A program made the position numbers and the translations under genes. A DNA stretch of 64,000 nucleotides from positions 1-64,000 of the forward strand of contig CADCEF010000013.1 of assembly GCA_902800365.1 (NCBI GenBank). The letters are read 5' to 3'. The notes under the pieces are model-generated. The model searched no databases, had not been told where the DNA came from, and worked only from the letters and a program-made list of their open reading frames with translations. The stretch comes from an uncultured Prevotella sp. GTDB taxonomy: Bacteria > Bacteroidota > Bacteroidia > Bacteroidales > Bacteroidaceae. The number at the start of each line of letters is the position of its first letter. Within the stretch, counting starts at the first letter, position 1. Positions 26,056-35,179 of the stretch are shown piece after piece.

Positions 26056-26562
26056 ATGACAACTTTATACTTAGTTAGACATGGCGAAACAGTAGATAAC
26101 GCCAACCAGATAATGCAGGGACAGACTCAGGGGCTGCTGAATGAGAATGGTATAAAGCAAGCCCGTGAGTTCAGTGAGGAATGGAAGAACAAACCTTTGG
26201 ATGTGGTGATTGCCAGCGATTTGAAGCGATCTATTGATACTGCTAAGATAATTGCAGAACCACATCATCTTGAGGTACAGTCTACTCCATTACTTCGTGA
26301 GCGAGACTGGGGAAGTTTTACCGGTCGATATATTCCGGACCTAAAGGGTGAGATATGGCCTGATGACATAGAGACATTAGAAAACCTTCTTTCCAGGGCT
26401 GGCGAATTCATCGCTTATGTCAAGCAGACATTTCCTGGAAAGAAGGTGTTGGCCGTAGGCCATGGCATCATCAACAAAGCTATACAATCAGTTTATTATC
26501 AAAAATCAATGAGCGAAATTCAGAGGATGTCGAATGCTGAGGTTCGTACACTCGAACTATAG
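26056..26562 (+). CDS. Histidine phosphatase (phosphoglycerate-mutase-like)
   Basis: The 168-residue cytosolic protein begins TTLYLVRHGETVDN, the RHG motif with the phospho-accepting histidine. It has the second conserved histidine in AVGHGIINKA and the acid motif LRERDWGSFTG. It is shorter than true cofactor-dependent phosphoglycerate mutases and is better called a broad histidine phosphatase; the substrate is unknown. The ATG at 26056 is preferred over a GTG two codons earlier. The stop is one base from the stop of the convergent His-rich protein gene. Confidence 0.88.
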   Translation: MTTLYLVRHGETVDNANQIMQGQTQGLLNENGIKQAREFSEEWKNKPLDVVIASDLKRSIDTAKIIAEPHHLEVQSTPLLRERDWGSFTGRYIPDLKGEIWPDDIETLENLLSRAGEFIAYVKQTFPGKKVLAVGHGIINKAIQSVYYQKSMSEIQRMSNAEVRTLEL

Positions 26563-26563
26563 T

Positions 26564-27436
26564 TTATCTACGTCCACCACCACGTGAGCCTCCACCATGA
26601 GAACCTCCGCCATGAGAGTGGCTTGAGCTACTATGTGAGCCACCGCCTATACTGCGAGTTCCATGAGAACCAATGTGAGAACTTCCGCGAGAGTTGCTAT
26701 GCGAGCCAACGCTGTGCGAACTGCTGCTGTGTGATCCATTGCGATAGCCACCAAACGAGGTGTTATTGCGATGTGAATCAGAGTGGCGATATACGTCGTC
26801 GTGACGATTACCAGAGTGATTCTCTATGCGATGGTTGTTTGGGCGGCCTTCGATGCGATGGTTGTCGTGGTGACGACCTGTTACACGTGTTGAGCTATGA
26901 CGAGGATTGCGGAAGTCTCCACGATTCCAGCGGTCATGCATACCGAAGTGCTCTCTGTGAGCTGGACGGAAGTGGTTTCTGTGTCCGTAGTAGTAGCCAC
27001 GAGCGCCATGGATGTGCCAAGCATGTCCACCACGGTAAGTAGCATAGAAGTGAGGACGTCCGAAGTAGAAGAAATCACGATGTGGATATATACGATATAT
27101 TCCAAAGTGCCAATATCCAGCCTCCCAATACAGTGGACGGTAGAAATATGAAGCAGCAATGTATGCATTCCACTGCCAATCGTACAGGATATAGCTCAAA
27201 TCCAGATTGCGACGCTCCCAATATGTGCCAAAAACATCATCGCGTCCGGCTACTCCCATCAGATAGTCGAGGTTTATTTCATATGCAGCCTCATACTGCT
27301 CGTCAGTGAGATTCAGCTCGTACGCCATCTTATCGGTGAGGAACAGGGCTTCGTTGCGAGCCTGCTCGTAGCTCATTGCACTAGCTGCCATTGTAGAGGT
27401 CAGCATCACCATCAGTGCGAAAAACATCTTCTTCAT
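26564..27436 (-). CDS. Secreted histidine/glycine/serine-rich protein
   Basis: The 290-residue protein has a signal peptide (MKKMFFALMVMLTSTMAASA) and an N-terminal helical part (about 22-105) with NLTDEQYEAAYEIN. This part resembles the repeated helix-turn seen in periplasmic Spy/CpxP-like or DUF3300-like proteins only loosely. From about residue 108 onward it is rich in His, Tyr, Arg and aromatic residues, about 29 histidines by my count. It ends in an HSSSSHS and HGGGSHGGGS low-complexity tail. Metal binding is a reasonable inference from composition, not proven. No canonical -7 box is clear upstream. I do not recognise the family. Confidence 0.75.
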   Translation of the reverse strand: MKKMFFALMVMLTSTMAASAMSYEQARNEALFLTDKMAYELNLTDEQYEAAYEINLDYLMGVAGRDDVFGTYWERRNLDLSYILYDWQWNAYIAASYFYRPLYWEAGYWHFGIYRIYPHRDFFYFGRPHFYATYRGGHAWHIHGARGYYYGHRNHFRPAHREHFGMHDRWNRGDFRNPRHSSTRVTGRHHDNHRIEGRPNNHRIENHSGNRHDDVYRHSDSHRNNTSFGGYRNGSHSSSSHSVGSHSNSRGSSHIGSHGTRSIGGGSHSSSSHSHGGGSHGGGSRGGGRR

Positions 27437-27587
27437 AATCGTATCATTTTAAATGTTAAACTTCGTTTTACCTTTTCTACGTTCGGCATACCAAGCAAGC
27501 TTGTTCTGCTTTCACTTTCGAAAACGTTCGACATTCTATTTTATTATTCACACTGCAAAGGAACAACATTTTTGCATCATATACAAA

Positions 27588-27624
27588 GGATTTTCCCTAA
27601 ACAGGTGGAGGAAAATCCCTAAAA
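27588..27624. promoter_or_regulatory. Dyad upstream of the Wzi-like gene
   Basis: GGATTTTCCCTAAA (27588-27601) and GGAAAATCCCTAAAA (27610-27624) contain an inverted repeat (GGATTTTCC/GGAAAATCC) as well as a direct TCCCTAAA repeat. They lie 27-63 bases upstream of the -7 box, a plausible activator site. The binding protein is unknown. Confidence 0.4.
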
Positions 27625-27650
27625 GTATTTTATTATAAGAAAAAAAAACG

Positions 27651-27658
27651 TATCTTTG
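27651..27658 (+). promoter_or_regulatory. -7 box of the Wzi-like gene
   Basis: TATCTTTG followed by C, only 8 bases before the ATG, implying a leaderless or nearly leaderless message. Confidence 0.65.
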
Positions 27659-27666
27659 CCCCCGTT

Positions 27667-29151
27667 ATGAAGAGATATCTGTCTATATTAATTATAATTT
27701 GTGGCACATTGGCTATGAGTGGACAACAACGTTTGCTTACTGATAGCCTACACTATCGAGCCGAATTGCAGACAACATTATCAGTTGGAGATAATGCACC
27801 ATTGTGGCTTAATGCAAATAAGTATGGATTAAGTTCGCTAAAGACAGCAAACGGTTATATGCGTGGTTCTATTGAACGCTCTCTTTCTGTTGATAATGGT
27901 AGGAAATGGGGGATTGGCTATGGTGTGGATATAGCTATGGCTGCAGGGTATACAAGTACCCTTATCGTTCAGCAGGCGTATGTTGAAGGAAGATGGCTTA
28001 AAGGTACTTTGACAATAGGTGCAAAAGAATATCCAATGGAACTGAAAAATCCAGAGCTGAGTTCTGGTTCACAAACCTTGGGTATCAATGCCCGTCCCAT
28101 ACCTCAGGTACGATTGGCGCTGCCTGAATACTGGACAATCCCAGGAACAAATAACTGGTTGGCGTTGAAAGGACATATTGCCTACGGTAAAACCACCGAT
28201 GATGGTTGGCAAAAGGATTTTGTAGCTCCCCAAAACCGTTACACCGAGGGTACGCTCTATCATAGTAAGGCGGGATATCTGAAGATTGGTCCAGGCAACT
28301 TTACTGCCGAGTTAGGTTTAGAAATGGCTTGTCAGTTTGGAGGCACCTCGCATTTGTTTGAGAATGGTGTAGAAAAGGTGTATGACAATGACGGGGGGCT
28401 GAAAGCTTTTAAGAATGCTTTTATTCCTGGCGGTACTGATGCTACCGATGGCGATTTTAAAAATGCTGAAGGTAACCAGTTGGGGTCGTGGGTAGCACGT
28501 TTTAGTTATGATCAGCCAACATGGAATCTAGCTGTATATGCCGATCAGTATTTTGAGGATAACTCTATGATGTTTCATGTAAACAAAAGTGGCGACAAGT
28601 ACTTCTGGTATGACTTTAAGGATTGGCTATTAGGTGCCGAACTGAAACTGAAAGATAATGCGTGGCTCAACAATATTGTTGTAGAGTACCTTTATACCAA
28701 ATATCAGGCAGGGCCGGTTTATCATGATAAGACCAGTCATGTAGGCTACCAAATAAGTGGTCGCGACAATTACTATAATCACCATCTCTATACTGGTTGG
28801 CAGCATTGGGGGCAGGTGATGGGTAATCCGCTTTACGTTTCTCCGCTGTATAATACTGATGGACATATTGAGGTGGAACATAACCGCTTTGTGGCATGGC
28901 ATTTAGGCATTTGCGGTTCGCCCATGCAGCAGTTGAAATATCGTGTGCTGGCATCTTGGCAAAAGAGTTATGGCTCGTATTATTATTTGCCTGCTAACCC
29001 TATGGAGAATGTAAGTTGTATGGCCGAGGCTGATTACATATTTAAGGATGGTTGGAGCATAAAAGGTGCTTTGGCTGCCGATTTCGGCAAATTGCGAGGC
29101 GACAATTTTGGTATTCAGCTGTCTATCGTAAAAACAGGGCTTATAAAATAA
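27667..29151 (+). CDS. Capsule assembly protein, Wzi family
   Basis: The 494-residue protein has a signal peptide and a long beta-barrel-like sequence. LHYRAELQTTLSVGDNAPLWLNANKYGLSS is the typical start of Bacteroidetes Wzi-family proteins (seen here in part as DNAPLWLNANKYG). GAKEYPMELKNPELSSG is also characteristic. Wzi in E. coli anchors or organises capsule at the outer membrane. The neighbouring minus-strand polysaccharide operon supports a role in surface glycan assembly. It is followed 9 bases later by a small lipoprotein gene. Confidence 0.85.
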   Translation: MKRYLSILIIICGTLAMSGQQRLLTDSLHYRAELQTTLSVGDNAPLWLNANKYGLSSLKTANGYMRGSIERSLSVDNGRKWGIGYGVDIAMAAGYTSTLIVQQAYVEGRWLKGTLTIGAKEYPMELKNPELSSGSQTLGINARPIPQVRLALPEYWTIPGTNNWLALKGHIAYGKTTDDGWQKDFVAPQNRYTEGTLYHSKAGYLKIGPGNFTAELGLEMACQFGGTSHLFENGVEKVYDNDGGLKAFKNAFIPGGTDATDGDFKNAEGNQLGSWVARFSYDQPTWNLAVYADQYFEDNSMMFHVNKSGDKYFWYDFKDWLLGAELKLKDNAWLNNIVVEYLYTKYQAGPVYHDKTSHVGYQISGRDNYYNHHLYTGWQHWGQVMGNPLYVSPLYNTDGHIEVEHNRFVAWHLGICGSPMQQLKYRVLASWQKSYGSYYYLPANPMENVSCMAEADYIFKDGWSIKGALAADFGKLRGDNFGIQLSIVKTGLIK

Positions 29152-29160
29152 CAGTTTGAA

Positions 29161-29598
29161 ATGATGAAGCGTATATTATATATTATAATAGGTGTAACCT
29201 TGTTACTTACCAGTTGCGATAAAGAAGATTCTGCCAACGGAAATCTTGATGGCTTTTGGCAGATGACAATTATGTTGAATAAAGTCAATGCCACAAATAG
29301 TGATATGCGTTTATCTGGTATTACGTGGGCTTTTCAAGGGCATATATTAGAACTACGTGATGTGAATAAGGTTAATCAGGATATTATAATGAGTTTTAAT
29401 CATGATGGTAATAAATTGAAGCTATATGAACCATATAGGGTAGATCGTGATTCTAATGATATAATAATAAATGATGTGGCTTTCTTGTTACCATATGGAA
29501 TAGAAAGTACAACTGTAGAATATAACGTTATAGAACTTTCAAACAGTTGTATGATTCTTGATAATAATGTTTGGCATTTGGAGTTCCGGAAGTACTAA
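29161..29598 (+). CDS. Lipocalin-like small lipoprotein
   Basis: The 145-residue protein has a lipoprotein signal ending LLLTSCDK, then a compact domain starting NGNLDGFWQMTIM, a pattern seen in lipocalin-like Bacteroidetes lipoproteins. Two consecutive ATGs (29161 and 29164) are possible starts. It follows the Wzi-like gene by 9 bases, so a role at the cell surface is inferred. The precise function is unknown. Its 3' end overlaps the convergent sugar transferase gene by 4 bases. Confidence 0.7.
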   Translation: MMKRILYIIIGVTLLLTSCDKEDSANGNLDGFWQMTIMLNKVNATNSDMRLSGITWAFQGHILELRDVNKVNQDIIMSFNHDGNKLKLYEPYRVDRDSNDIIINDVAFLLPYGIESTTVEYNVIELSNSCMILDNNVWHLEFRKY

Positions 29599-30221
29599 AA
29601 CTTTCGTCCAAAGAGTATTTTCAGGAAGGTAAGTCCTAAGATCTTTGCATCAAGCCACCATGAACGATGTTCCAGATATTCCAAATCCATTTCAAGTCGT
29701 TTTAGCATCTTATCCATATTGTTGGTATATCCGTTATACAATGTTGCCATAGACGTGATACCTGGACGAATTTGGTAAAGATAGGCATATCGAGGATCTT
29801 TCTTAATTATCTTATCAATATAGTATTTTCTTTCAGGGCGTGGGCCAATAAATGCCATATCACCGATGAAAATGTTCCATAACTGAGGTAGCTCGTCAAG
29901 ATGGTGCTCACGAAGAAATTTACCTGTTTTAGTAAGGCGTTTGTCTTTTCCGTCATTACACAACTGTGGACCTTTATCTTCGGCATTTACCATCATACTG
30001 CGGAATTTGTAGATAGTGAAAGGACGACCAAATCGGCCTATACGTTCCTGCTTGAATATCACTGGTCCATCATTATCACGCTTGATTGCTAGGTAGCAAG
30101 CAAGGAATAGGGGAGAGAATACGATGAGGCAAATGCCGGCGAAAAAGAAATCAATCCAACGTTTGACCTCTTTCTCAAAAGCGTTCATACCATCATATAT
30201 ATACGAGTAATGTTGCTCCAT
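29595..30221 (-). CDS. Undecaprenyl-phosphate sugar phosphotransferase (initiating transferase)
   Basis: The enzyme transfers a sugar-1-phosphate to undecaprenyl phosphate, the first membrane step of polysaccharide unit assembly. The 208-residue protein has one N-terminal hydrophobic helix (about 20-42), then the PglC/WcaJ-type core: KQERIGRFGRPFTIYKFRSM, DELPQLWNIFIGDMAFIGPRPE and the RPGIT segment. The ATG at 30221 is preferred to a TTG three codons upstream. It is the last gene of the eight-gene polysaccharide operon, 54 bases downstream of a GT2 gene. Confidence 0.92.
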   Translation of the reverse strand: MEQHYSYIYDGMNAFEKEVKRWIDFFFAGICLIVFSPLFLACYLAIKRDNDGPVIFKQERIGRFGRPFTIYKFRSMMVNAEDKGPQLCNDGKDKRLTKTGKFLREHHLDELPQLWNIFIGDMAFIGPRPERKYYIDKIIKKDPRYAYLYQIRPGITSMATLYNGYTNNMDKMLKRLEMDLEYLEHRSWWLDAKILGLTFLKILFGRKF

Positions 30222-30275
30222 CCAATACAATTTAGTTACTTAATATAAATATATAACGTGTCTTTAATATCATTA

Positions 30276-31091
30276 TTATCTACGCAATAGGAAAAAATAG
30301 ATTTTTTCACGCCAATAGTTGGGGATGATTCTCAATAGGGTTCTTTTAATGATGTTATGAATCATTGTAAAATAACCGATATGTCCCATTTTGCGTATTG
30401 ATTGCTGAAATTTTATTTCCTTGTGGATATAGCTACATCCACCTCTGCGACTATAGAAGTCTTTTGAAAGTCTAAAGTATAGTAGAGATTCTTGCAAGTT
30501 ATGGAATCGAGCACCATTTTGCATCATCCTTATCCAGAGATCATAGTCTTCAAATAATGGACTGTTTCTATAGTTGCCTGCATTTTCTACAGCCTTTTTC
30601 CTAAACATAACTGTAGGGTGATTCATTGGATTACGTTTCCTGCTGAAAACAACCAACTCCTCGTGACTCTGCGGTACTTTTCGAATCGCATTAGGCATAT
30701 TGGGATTGTCAGTGAACTCATCTGCCCACGAACCTACGATGTCTATCTCTGGATGTTGCTCCAAATAGGCTGCTTCTTTTGCCAGTCGTTCTGGTTTCGA
30801 TATATCATCAGAATCCATACGTGCTAAAAGTTCATTGTGGCATTGCTTAAGTCCTTCACAAAGTGCTGGGCCTAATCCCTCATTTTTAGGAAGATTAATA
30901 ACATGTATTTCTTCATGTTGTTTTGTGTACTGCTCTATGATTGTATCAAGAGCCTCAGACAAAGGCCCATCTTTTACTAATACAACTTCGTTAGGCGGCA
31001 TCGTCTGGGCGAAGATGCTGTCAAGGCTTTGCTGCAGATACGCAGGCTTTTCCTTGCTGTATACTGACATGAGAACAGATATCCTATTCAT
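30276..31091 (-). CDS. GT2-family glycosyltransferase
   Basis: The 271-residue cytosolic glycosyltransferase has an N-terminal GT-A domain: ISVLMSVYSKEKPAYLQQSLDSI, the nucleotide-sugar loop, ARMDSDDISKPERL as the DxD motif, and FEDYDLWIRMM as the catalytic-base region. It adds one sugar to the repeat unit; donor and acceptor are unknown. The ATG at 31091 overlaps the fucosyltransferase stop as ATGA; an in-frame TTG four codons upstream is less likely. Confidence 0.9.
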   Translation of the reverse strand: MNRISVLMSVYSKEKPAYLQQSLDSIFAQTMPPNEVVLVKDGPLSEALDTIIEQYTKQHEEIHVINLPKNEGLGPALCEGLKQCHNELLARMDSDDISKPERLAKEAAYLEQHPEIDIVGSWADEFTDNPNMPNAIRKVPQSHEELVVFSRKRNPMNHPTVMFRKKAVENAGNYRNSPLFEDYDLWIRMMQNGARFHNLQESLLYFRLSKDFYSRRGGCSYIHKEIKFQQSIRKMGHIGYFTMIHNIIKRTLLRIIPNYWREKIYFFLLRR

Positions 31092-31957
31092 ATTTTTATC
31101 CAATTATCAGGTACAGGCGAACATACATTATTTAAGCTCATCCAGTTAGCTGGTGCAATGGTCACTCCTTCTTGTTGACTGAGCCATGCGCCCCACCACG
31201 AAAAGGATGAGTTGGCGATAATATGATGCCTGCAGTGTGCCATCAGGTGCATATCGTGAATGCTGTTAGCGCCTGTGTTCCAATCTACATATATGGTGTT
31301 TGTGGCATCGAGTGTTGAGGCCAGATGTTTCTGACACCAGGCGATGTCGTCGGAAAATATCAGCCATTTTTCAGGCATAATCTCTTGCTGCATTTTTTTG
31401 ATGGCGGCAATCACGTAGTTACCATTGGTTGTGCCTTTACGTAAAGGGTCGGTCAGATAGTCACCACGTCTGATGTGAATGCTGCAGCTGTTAGTGCTTG
31501 CAGCCAGCTGTGCAGTTGCTATATTGCGCTCGTCGTTGAATGCAGGGAATGCAAAAGTGGTAAGTATTTCCTCGCGGATGTGCTTAAAATAATCCTCATG
31601 CTGCCAATAGCCGTCATAGTAAGTTCTATTTGGTCTGGTGAGTGCTAATGGTTCAAGCGTGAAGTTGGGTTTCTCCTTTAGCATGGTTTTGCGTACAGGT
31701 AGAATTCTGCTGCCTATTCGCCAGCATTGGTAGTTAGGGTAGGGATAGGCCAAACGAGCTACTTCTTTCAATGTGGCCTCTTCATAGGTGGCACCAAACA
31801 CGCTGCCTATTTCAAAACCGCGATGCTTGTGATAGCCGTTAAAGCAGTGCAAGTCTAACAGTACGCGCTCCTCAGGGTGCTGCTTTTGCAGCGCCTTGTA
31901 AAGAGCAAACTGAAACATCTGATTGCCCAGACCGCCTAACACTTTTACTATCCTCAT
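31088..31957 (-). CDS. GT11 alpha-1,2-fucosyltransferase
   Basis: The enzyme transfers fucose from GDP-fucose in alpha-1,2 linkage. The 289-residue protein has the GT11 signatures GGLGNQMFQFALYKAL near the N-terminus, HIRRGDY (His161-Tyr167) for GDP-fucose binding, and the late SSFSWWGAWL motif. It sits between two GT2 genes with 4-base overlaps, so the surface polymer probably carries fucose. No GDP-fucose synthesis genes are in the window. Alpha-1,2-fucose is also a host blood-group H feature, which makes mimicry possible but unproven. Confidence 0.93.
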   Translation of the reverse strand: MRIVKVLGGLGNQMFQFALYKALQKQHPEERVLLDLHCFNGYHKHRGFEIGSVFGATYEEATLKEVARLAYPYPNYQCWRIGSRILPVRKTMLKEKPNFTLEPLALTRPNRTYYDGYWQHEDYFKHIREEILTTFAFPAFNDERNIATAQLAASTNSCSIHIRRGDYLTDPLRKGTTNGNYVIAAIKKMQQEIMPEKWLIFSDDIAWCQKHLASTLDATNTIYVDWNTGANSIHDMHLMAHCRHHIIANSSFSWWGAWLSQQEGVTIAPANWMSLNNVCSPVPDNWIKI

Positions 31958-32712
31958 ATTCGTCGTAATAATCGTTTGGTTCCTAATATCAAGTGCTCAT
32001 AAAGCCATAGCATCAGGCGTACATGGTTTCCATGAGTCTGTCTGATAATGGCTTTATCTTGCTTGAATGTCTGCAAAATATCCATTTGCTGGCTAATCTG
32101 TCCAGCGTGTCCGTGGGTAGATTGTACCTTGCAGGCTTTGCAGATAGATACACGCTTACCTTTAAGTAGGCGATAGTACCACTCTATATCTACCAACCAT
32201 TTCAAATCAGGATTGAATGGCTGTAGCTGATTGCGTTTAAATGCGACACAGGCAGTAGGTCCGATGGCATTTTGTAGGAATAGCCATTCTGGATGCTTGC
32301 AAAAAAACTTCTTTGTAAGGTGGGATAGCCATCTGCTACTTTGTTTGCCGCCATTCATCACTTCTACGTCGGCAATCGCCACATCGGCATCAGCCAAAGC
32401 CTGAGCCATCATGTTTAAGTGATTCCTGCTTGACATTGCTTCGTCGTGGTGCATCACTATTACAAACTTCCCCTCAGCCTTCGACAAACCGAAGTTCCAA
32501 TTGTCTGCAGCTCTTCCGGTTGAGTTGTGATGAAAGTATTTAATTGTTTGTTTATCAAGGGCTTCTATATATGTGCAAATCTCATCGTTATCCGAATCAT
32601 CAGTCACGATTACCTCATAGTCAGCACCCTGTTGATGCAGAACCGACTCAAGTGCCCGCTTTAGCAAAGGCAACTGATTATAGGTTGGTATGATGATGCT
32701 GAACGTAATCAT
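31954..32712 (-). CDS. GT2-family glycosyltransferase
   Basis: The 252-residue protein is a GT-A type transferase starting FSIIIPTYNQLPLLKRALESVL, with VTDDSDNDE and FVIVMHHDEAMS, where the usual DxD appears as HHDE, and a WLVDIEWYYRLL catalytic region. It adds a sugar in repeat-unit synthesis; specificity is unknown. It overlaps the flippase and the fucosyltransferase genes by 4 bases each (ATGA). Confidence 0.88.
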   Translation of the reverse strand: MITFSIIIPTYNQLPLLKRALESVLHQQGADYEVIVTDDSDNDEICTYIEALDKQTIKYFHHNSTGRAADNWNFGLSKAEGKFVIVMHHDEAMSSRNHLNMMAQALADADVAIADVEVMNGGKQSSRWLSHLTKKFFCKHPEWLFLQNAIGPTACVAFKRNQLQPFNPDLKWLVDIEWYYRLLKGKRVSICKACKVQSTHGHAGQISQQMDILQTFKQDKAIIRQTHGNHVRLMLWLYEHLILGTKRLLRRI

Positions 32713-34019
32713 TGCTTGCCTCCTTTTGTAATAATCGACAGATAGCTACCCATACATAACAGCTTAAGTATATATGCCAGGAGTATGGCCATCGCAATAC
32801 CAAAGGCACCTTGTTGGTTCTCGAGAAACAGATAGGCTAACGCTACTGTCGAGATGCCCCAAACGATGTTAAAGCCAAAGCTGGTCCACATCTTTTCTCT
32901 GCTATAAAGTGTCATCTCCAGAATCTGTGCAAGCGCAGTGGGGATGGTTGAGAATGCCAATGCTGTTAGGGTGGCGGTATCGGTAAATGTTCTGCCATAA
33001 AGCGGCATCAGTATCGGTGCTACAAACCACGATACTAAGGCTAATATGGCAGCAATGCCACCAATCAAGGCCAGGTTGCCTATAAGGGCTTTACGGAATA
33101 GACGGTGGTCGGTAATGCTCGACATGATTGGAAGCACAATCTGACAGATGGCACCTGGCACAAATAGCAGCATCACCTTCCATTGGTCGGCAGCCTCAAA
33201 GATACCTAATTCACCATAATTACTGGCTCTTACCAACATGTAGCGAACCAACCAGAAAACAGGGGTGACTGTGAGTGCCGACAGGGTGGCGGGTATGCTG
33301 TAACTGAATATTAGTGCCCAATCTTCCTTATAAACGCTTTTCACGTAGGCTGATATGCCAGCTTTATTGAGTGCTCTGATGGCTGACAGCTTGTTGGCGA
33401 TATACAAACACAGTACGCCTATTGCGAAACCTGCTACAGCACCTTCTAACTGATAGAAATAGGCTCCCACAACCATACAGGCGGCCTCGAAAAAGCTACC
33501 TATCAGCGTGTTGATGGCTATCGACTTGAAATCTTCGAGGCCAGCCAGTGTACCGTTCTCCGAGCTGTTTAATATCGATAATAGCAGTATCACACTACCT
33601 ATGAGTAAGGGTTTGGTGAGTTCAGGGGCTTTCAGATAGTCGGCCGACAGGAACTGTGAAGTGGCAAGTGCGAGAGCTGTGATGGCGATGCCCAGTGTTA
33701 ATGAGAATAGAAACGACATACGATAGATTGAGGCTGCATGGGCTTGCTGCTCTTTCCTAAACGCCGCTATGTATCTGGTTGCTGTTACGCCTATTCCGCC
33801 TGCTCCAAGAATGATAAACATACCAAGTGTTGAACGCACCATGCCCAGCTGTCCAAACTGCTCTTTACCAAGAATGCGAGCACACAGTATGCCGCTCAGA
33901 AAAACCAGAAACTTGCCTATGGCTGTTCCTGTGAACGACCAAAAGGCTCCGCTCCTCATTCTCTGGGCAATATCCGAGACCTTTATCTGCTGATATTTTT
34001 CTTTGATGCTATTTATCAT
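32709..34019 (-). CDS. wzx: Oligosaccharide flippase, Wzx type
   Basis: This polytopic inner-membrane protein turns lipid-linked repeat units from the cytosolic to the periplasmic face. The 436 residues contain about 12-14 hydrophobic helices. The start of the membrane domain, RMRSGAFWSFTGTAIGKFLVFLSGI, and LGKEQFGQLGMVRSTLGMF are typical of the polysaccharide biosynthesis/MATE-like flippase family. It overlaps the polymerase and GT2 genes by 4 bases each. Symbol given by role. Confidence 0.87.
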   Translation of the reverse strand: MINSIKEKYQQIKVSDIAQRMRSGAFWSFTGTAIGKFLVFLSGILCARILGKEQFGQLGMVRSTLGMFIILGAGGIGVTATRYIAAFRKEQQAHAASIYRMSFLFSLTLGIAITALALATSQFLSADYLKAPELTKPLLIGSVILLLSILNSSENGTLAGLEDFKSIAINTLIGSFFEAACMVVGAYFYQLEGAVAGFAIGVLCLYIANKLSAIRALNKAGISAYVKSVYKEDWALIFSYSIPATLSALTVTPVFWLVRYMLVRASNYGELGIFEAADQWKVMLLFVPGAICQIVLPIMSSITDHRLFRKALIGNLALIGGIAAILALVSWFVAPILMPLYGRTFTDTATLTALAFSTIPTALAQILEMTLYSREKMWTSFGFNIVWGISTVALAYLFLENQQGAFGIAMAILLAYILKLLCMGSYLSIITKGGKQ

Positions 34020-35167
34020 TCTTGTGGATACAGATTGTAGGTGTGATGCGTTTTCGAGAAATCGTAGAACTGATAATCATCAACATGCAACCACTCCGGT
34101 CGGATGGTGTTAATGCCTATCAGCTTGATGGCAAATAGCGTTATAACCATGATGCGGAGTAAGCTGTTGGCCTTGTTGTTAGGTTGTCCGCATGGTTGGC
34201 GCATAGCTGCAGGATTGATATATCGGAGGAGTTGGAATATCATGAAGGGCCACAGGTATTCGTTTATGCGCGAGATAGGGTAGATGACTGGTGCCAACAA
34301 GCAAACGCAAAAGGCCGTGAGGAATACCCAGAAGTATGCGGGCTTCATGGGAGCGGCTTGGTTAAGCTTTTGTGCCCAGAGACATAATGCAAGGAATGCA
34401 CACATAAACAGTAAGTCAACCAAACCTATCATCGAAAGTGCCCCTTTCTGTACTGCATTCTGATAGTATGGATGATCGCGTAATCCTAATAGCGACAGTA
34501 TCTCGAACAGGAATACTGCTAACAAAAGTGCTGCGCAGATTGTGATGGCTGCATTCCTTTTGGATGGTTTTATGCGTATGGCAACAGGCAGCACAAGGAG
34601 TACAAAGGCAGAATAGTGAAACATGCCTGCCAGTAGTATCAACAGATAGTACTTGCCAGTTTTGCCCTTCTCCAAATAGCCGAATGCTACGTAGAAGAAG
34701 ATGAGTGCAAAGGCTTGTCGGATAACGCAGTAATGAGTGAAAATCAAACTGGCCACCAGCATGTAAAAGCATACTTTGGCAATATCCTTAGCATGCTTAT
34801 CGATAACCCATAGCTCGCCGATGGTAATCACTAGACTCGAGAAGATGATGATGGTATAGGGATTCTTCGATACATATTGTACCAACAGGTGGATGAGTAT
34901 CTGGAAGCCATACTCAAATTTATCCAGCAGATGAAAGGTGGTAATAGGCTCTGTCTTGTAGCTCAGTAAATGGGCTTTAAGGTAGTAGAACCCATAGTAA
35001 TGCGAGGTGTCGTTAAGTACCGTAATGTCTCTGAATCCGAATATGCCAAATAGCAGGATAAAGCATGAAACCAACTGAAACAGTCGGGCTGCTCCAGCGG
35101 TTTTAAACTGCTTTGCCACTAAATGTACTATAAGAAACAGGGCAAAATATAGGAAAACCAACACCAT
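34016..35167 (-). CDS. EpsG/Wzy-type polysaccharide polymerase
   Basis: The 383-residue membrane protein has about ten hydrophobic segments. The extracytoplasmic segment after the second helix reads GFRDITVLNDTSHYYGFY, which fits the R-x-x-x-x-x-x-DT-x-Y pattern of EpsG-like polymerases. RQAFALIFFYVAFGYLEKGK and FHYSAFVLL are also typical. It should join repeat units into the long polymer. It lies 12 bases after the chain-length gene and overlaps the flippase start by 4 bases. Confidence 0.82.
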   Translation of the reverse strand: MVLVFLYFALFLIVHLVAKQFKTAGAARLFQLVSCFILLFGIFGFRDITVLNDTSHYYGFYYLKAHLLSYKTEPITTFHLLDKFEYGFQILIHLLVQYVSKNPYTIIIFSSLVITIGELWVIDKHAKDIAKVCFYMLVASLIFTHYCVIRQAFALIFFYVAFGYLEKGKTGKYYLLILLAGMFHYSAFVLLVLPVAIRIKPSKRNAAITICAALLLAVFLFEILSLLGLRDHPYYQNAVQKGALSMIGLVDLLFMCAFLALCLWAQKLNQAAPMKPAYFWVFLTAFCVCLLAPVIYPISRINEYLWPFMIFQLLRYINPAAMRQPCGQPNNKANSLLRIMVITLFAIKLIGINTIRPEWLHVDDYQFYDFSKTHHTYNLYPQE

Positions 35168-35179
35168 TGCCTTATTACT

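Noticed and set aside
26584..27042. Long + strand frame with many His, Cys and Ser residues
   Set aside because: It is the antisense shadow of the His-rich gene, whose repetitive codons keep other frames open; it has no start context.
34184..34387. Small + strand frame inside the polymerase gene
   Set aside because: Antisense to an intact membrane-protein gene; no support.
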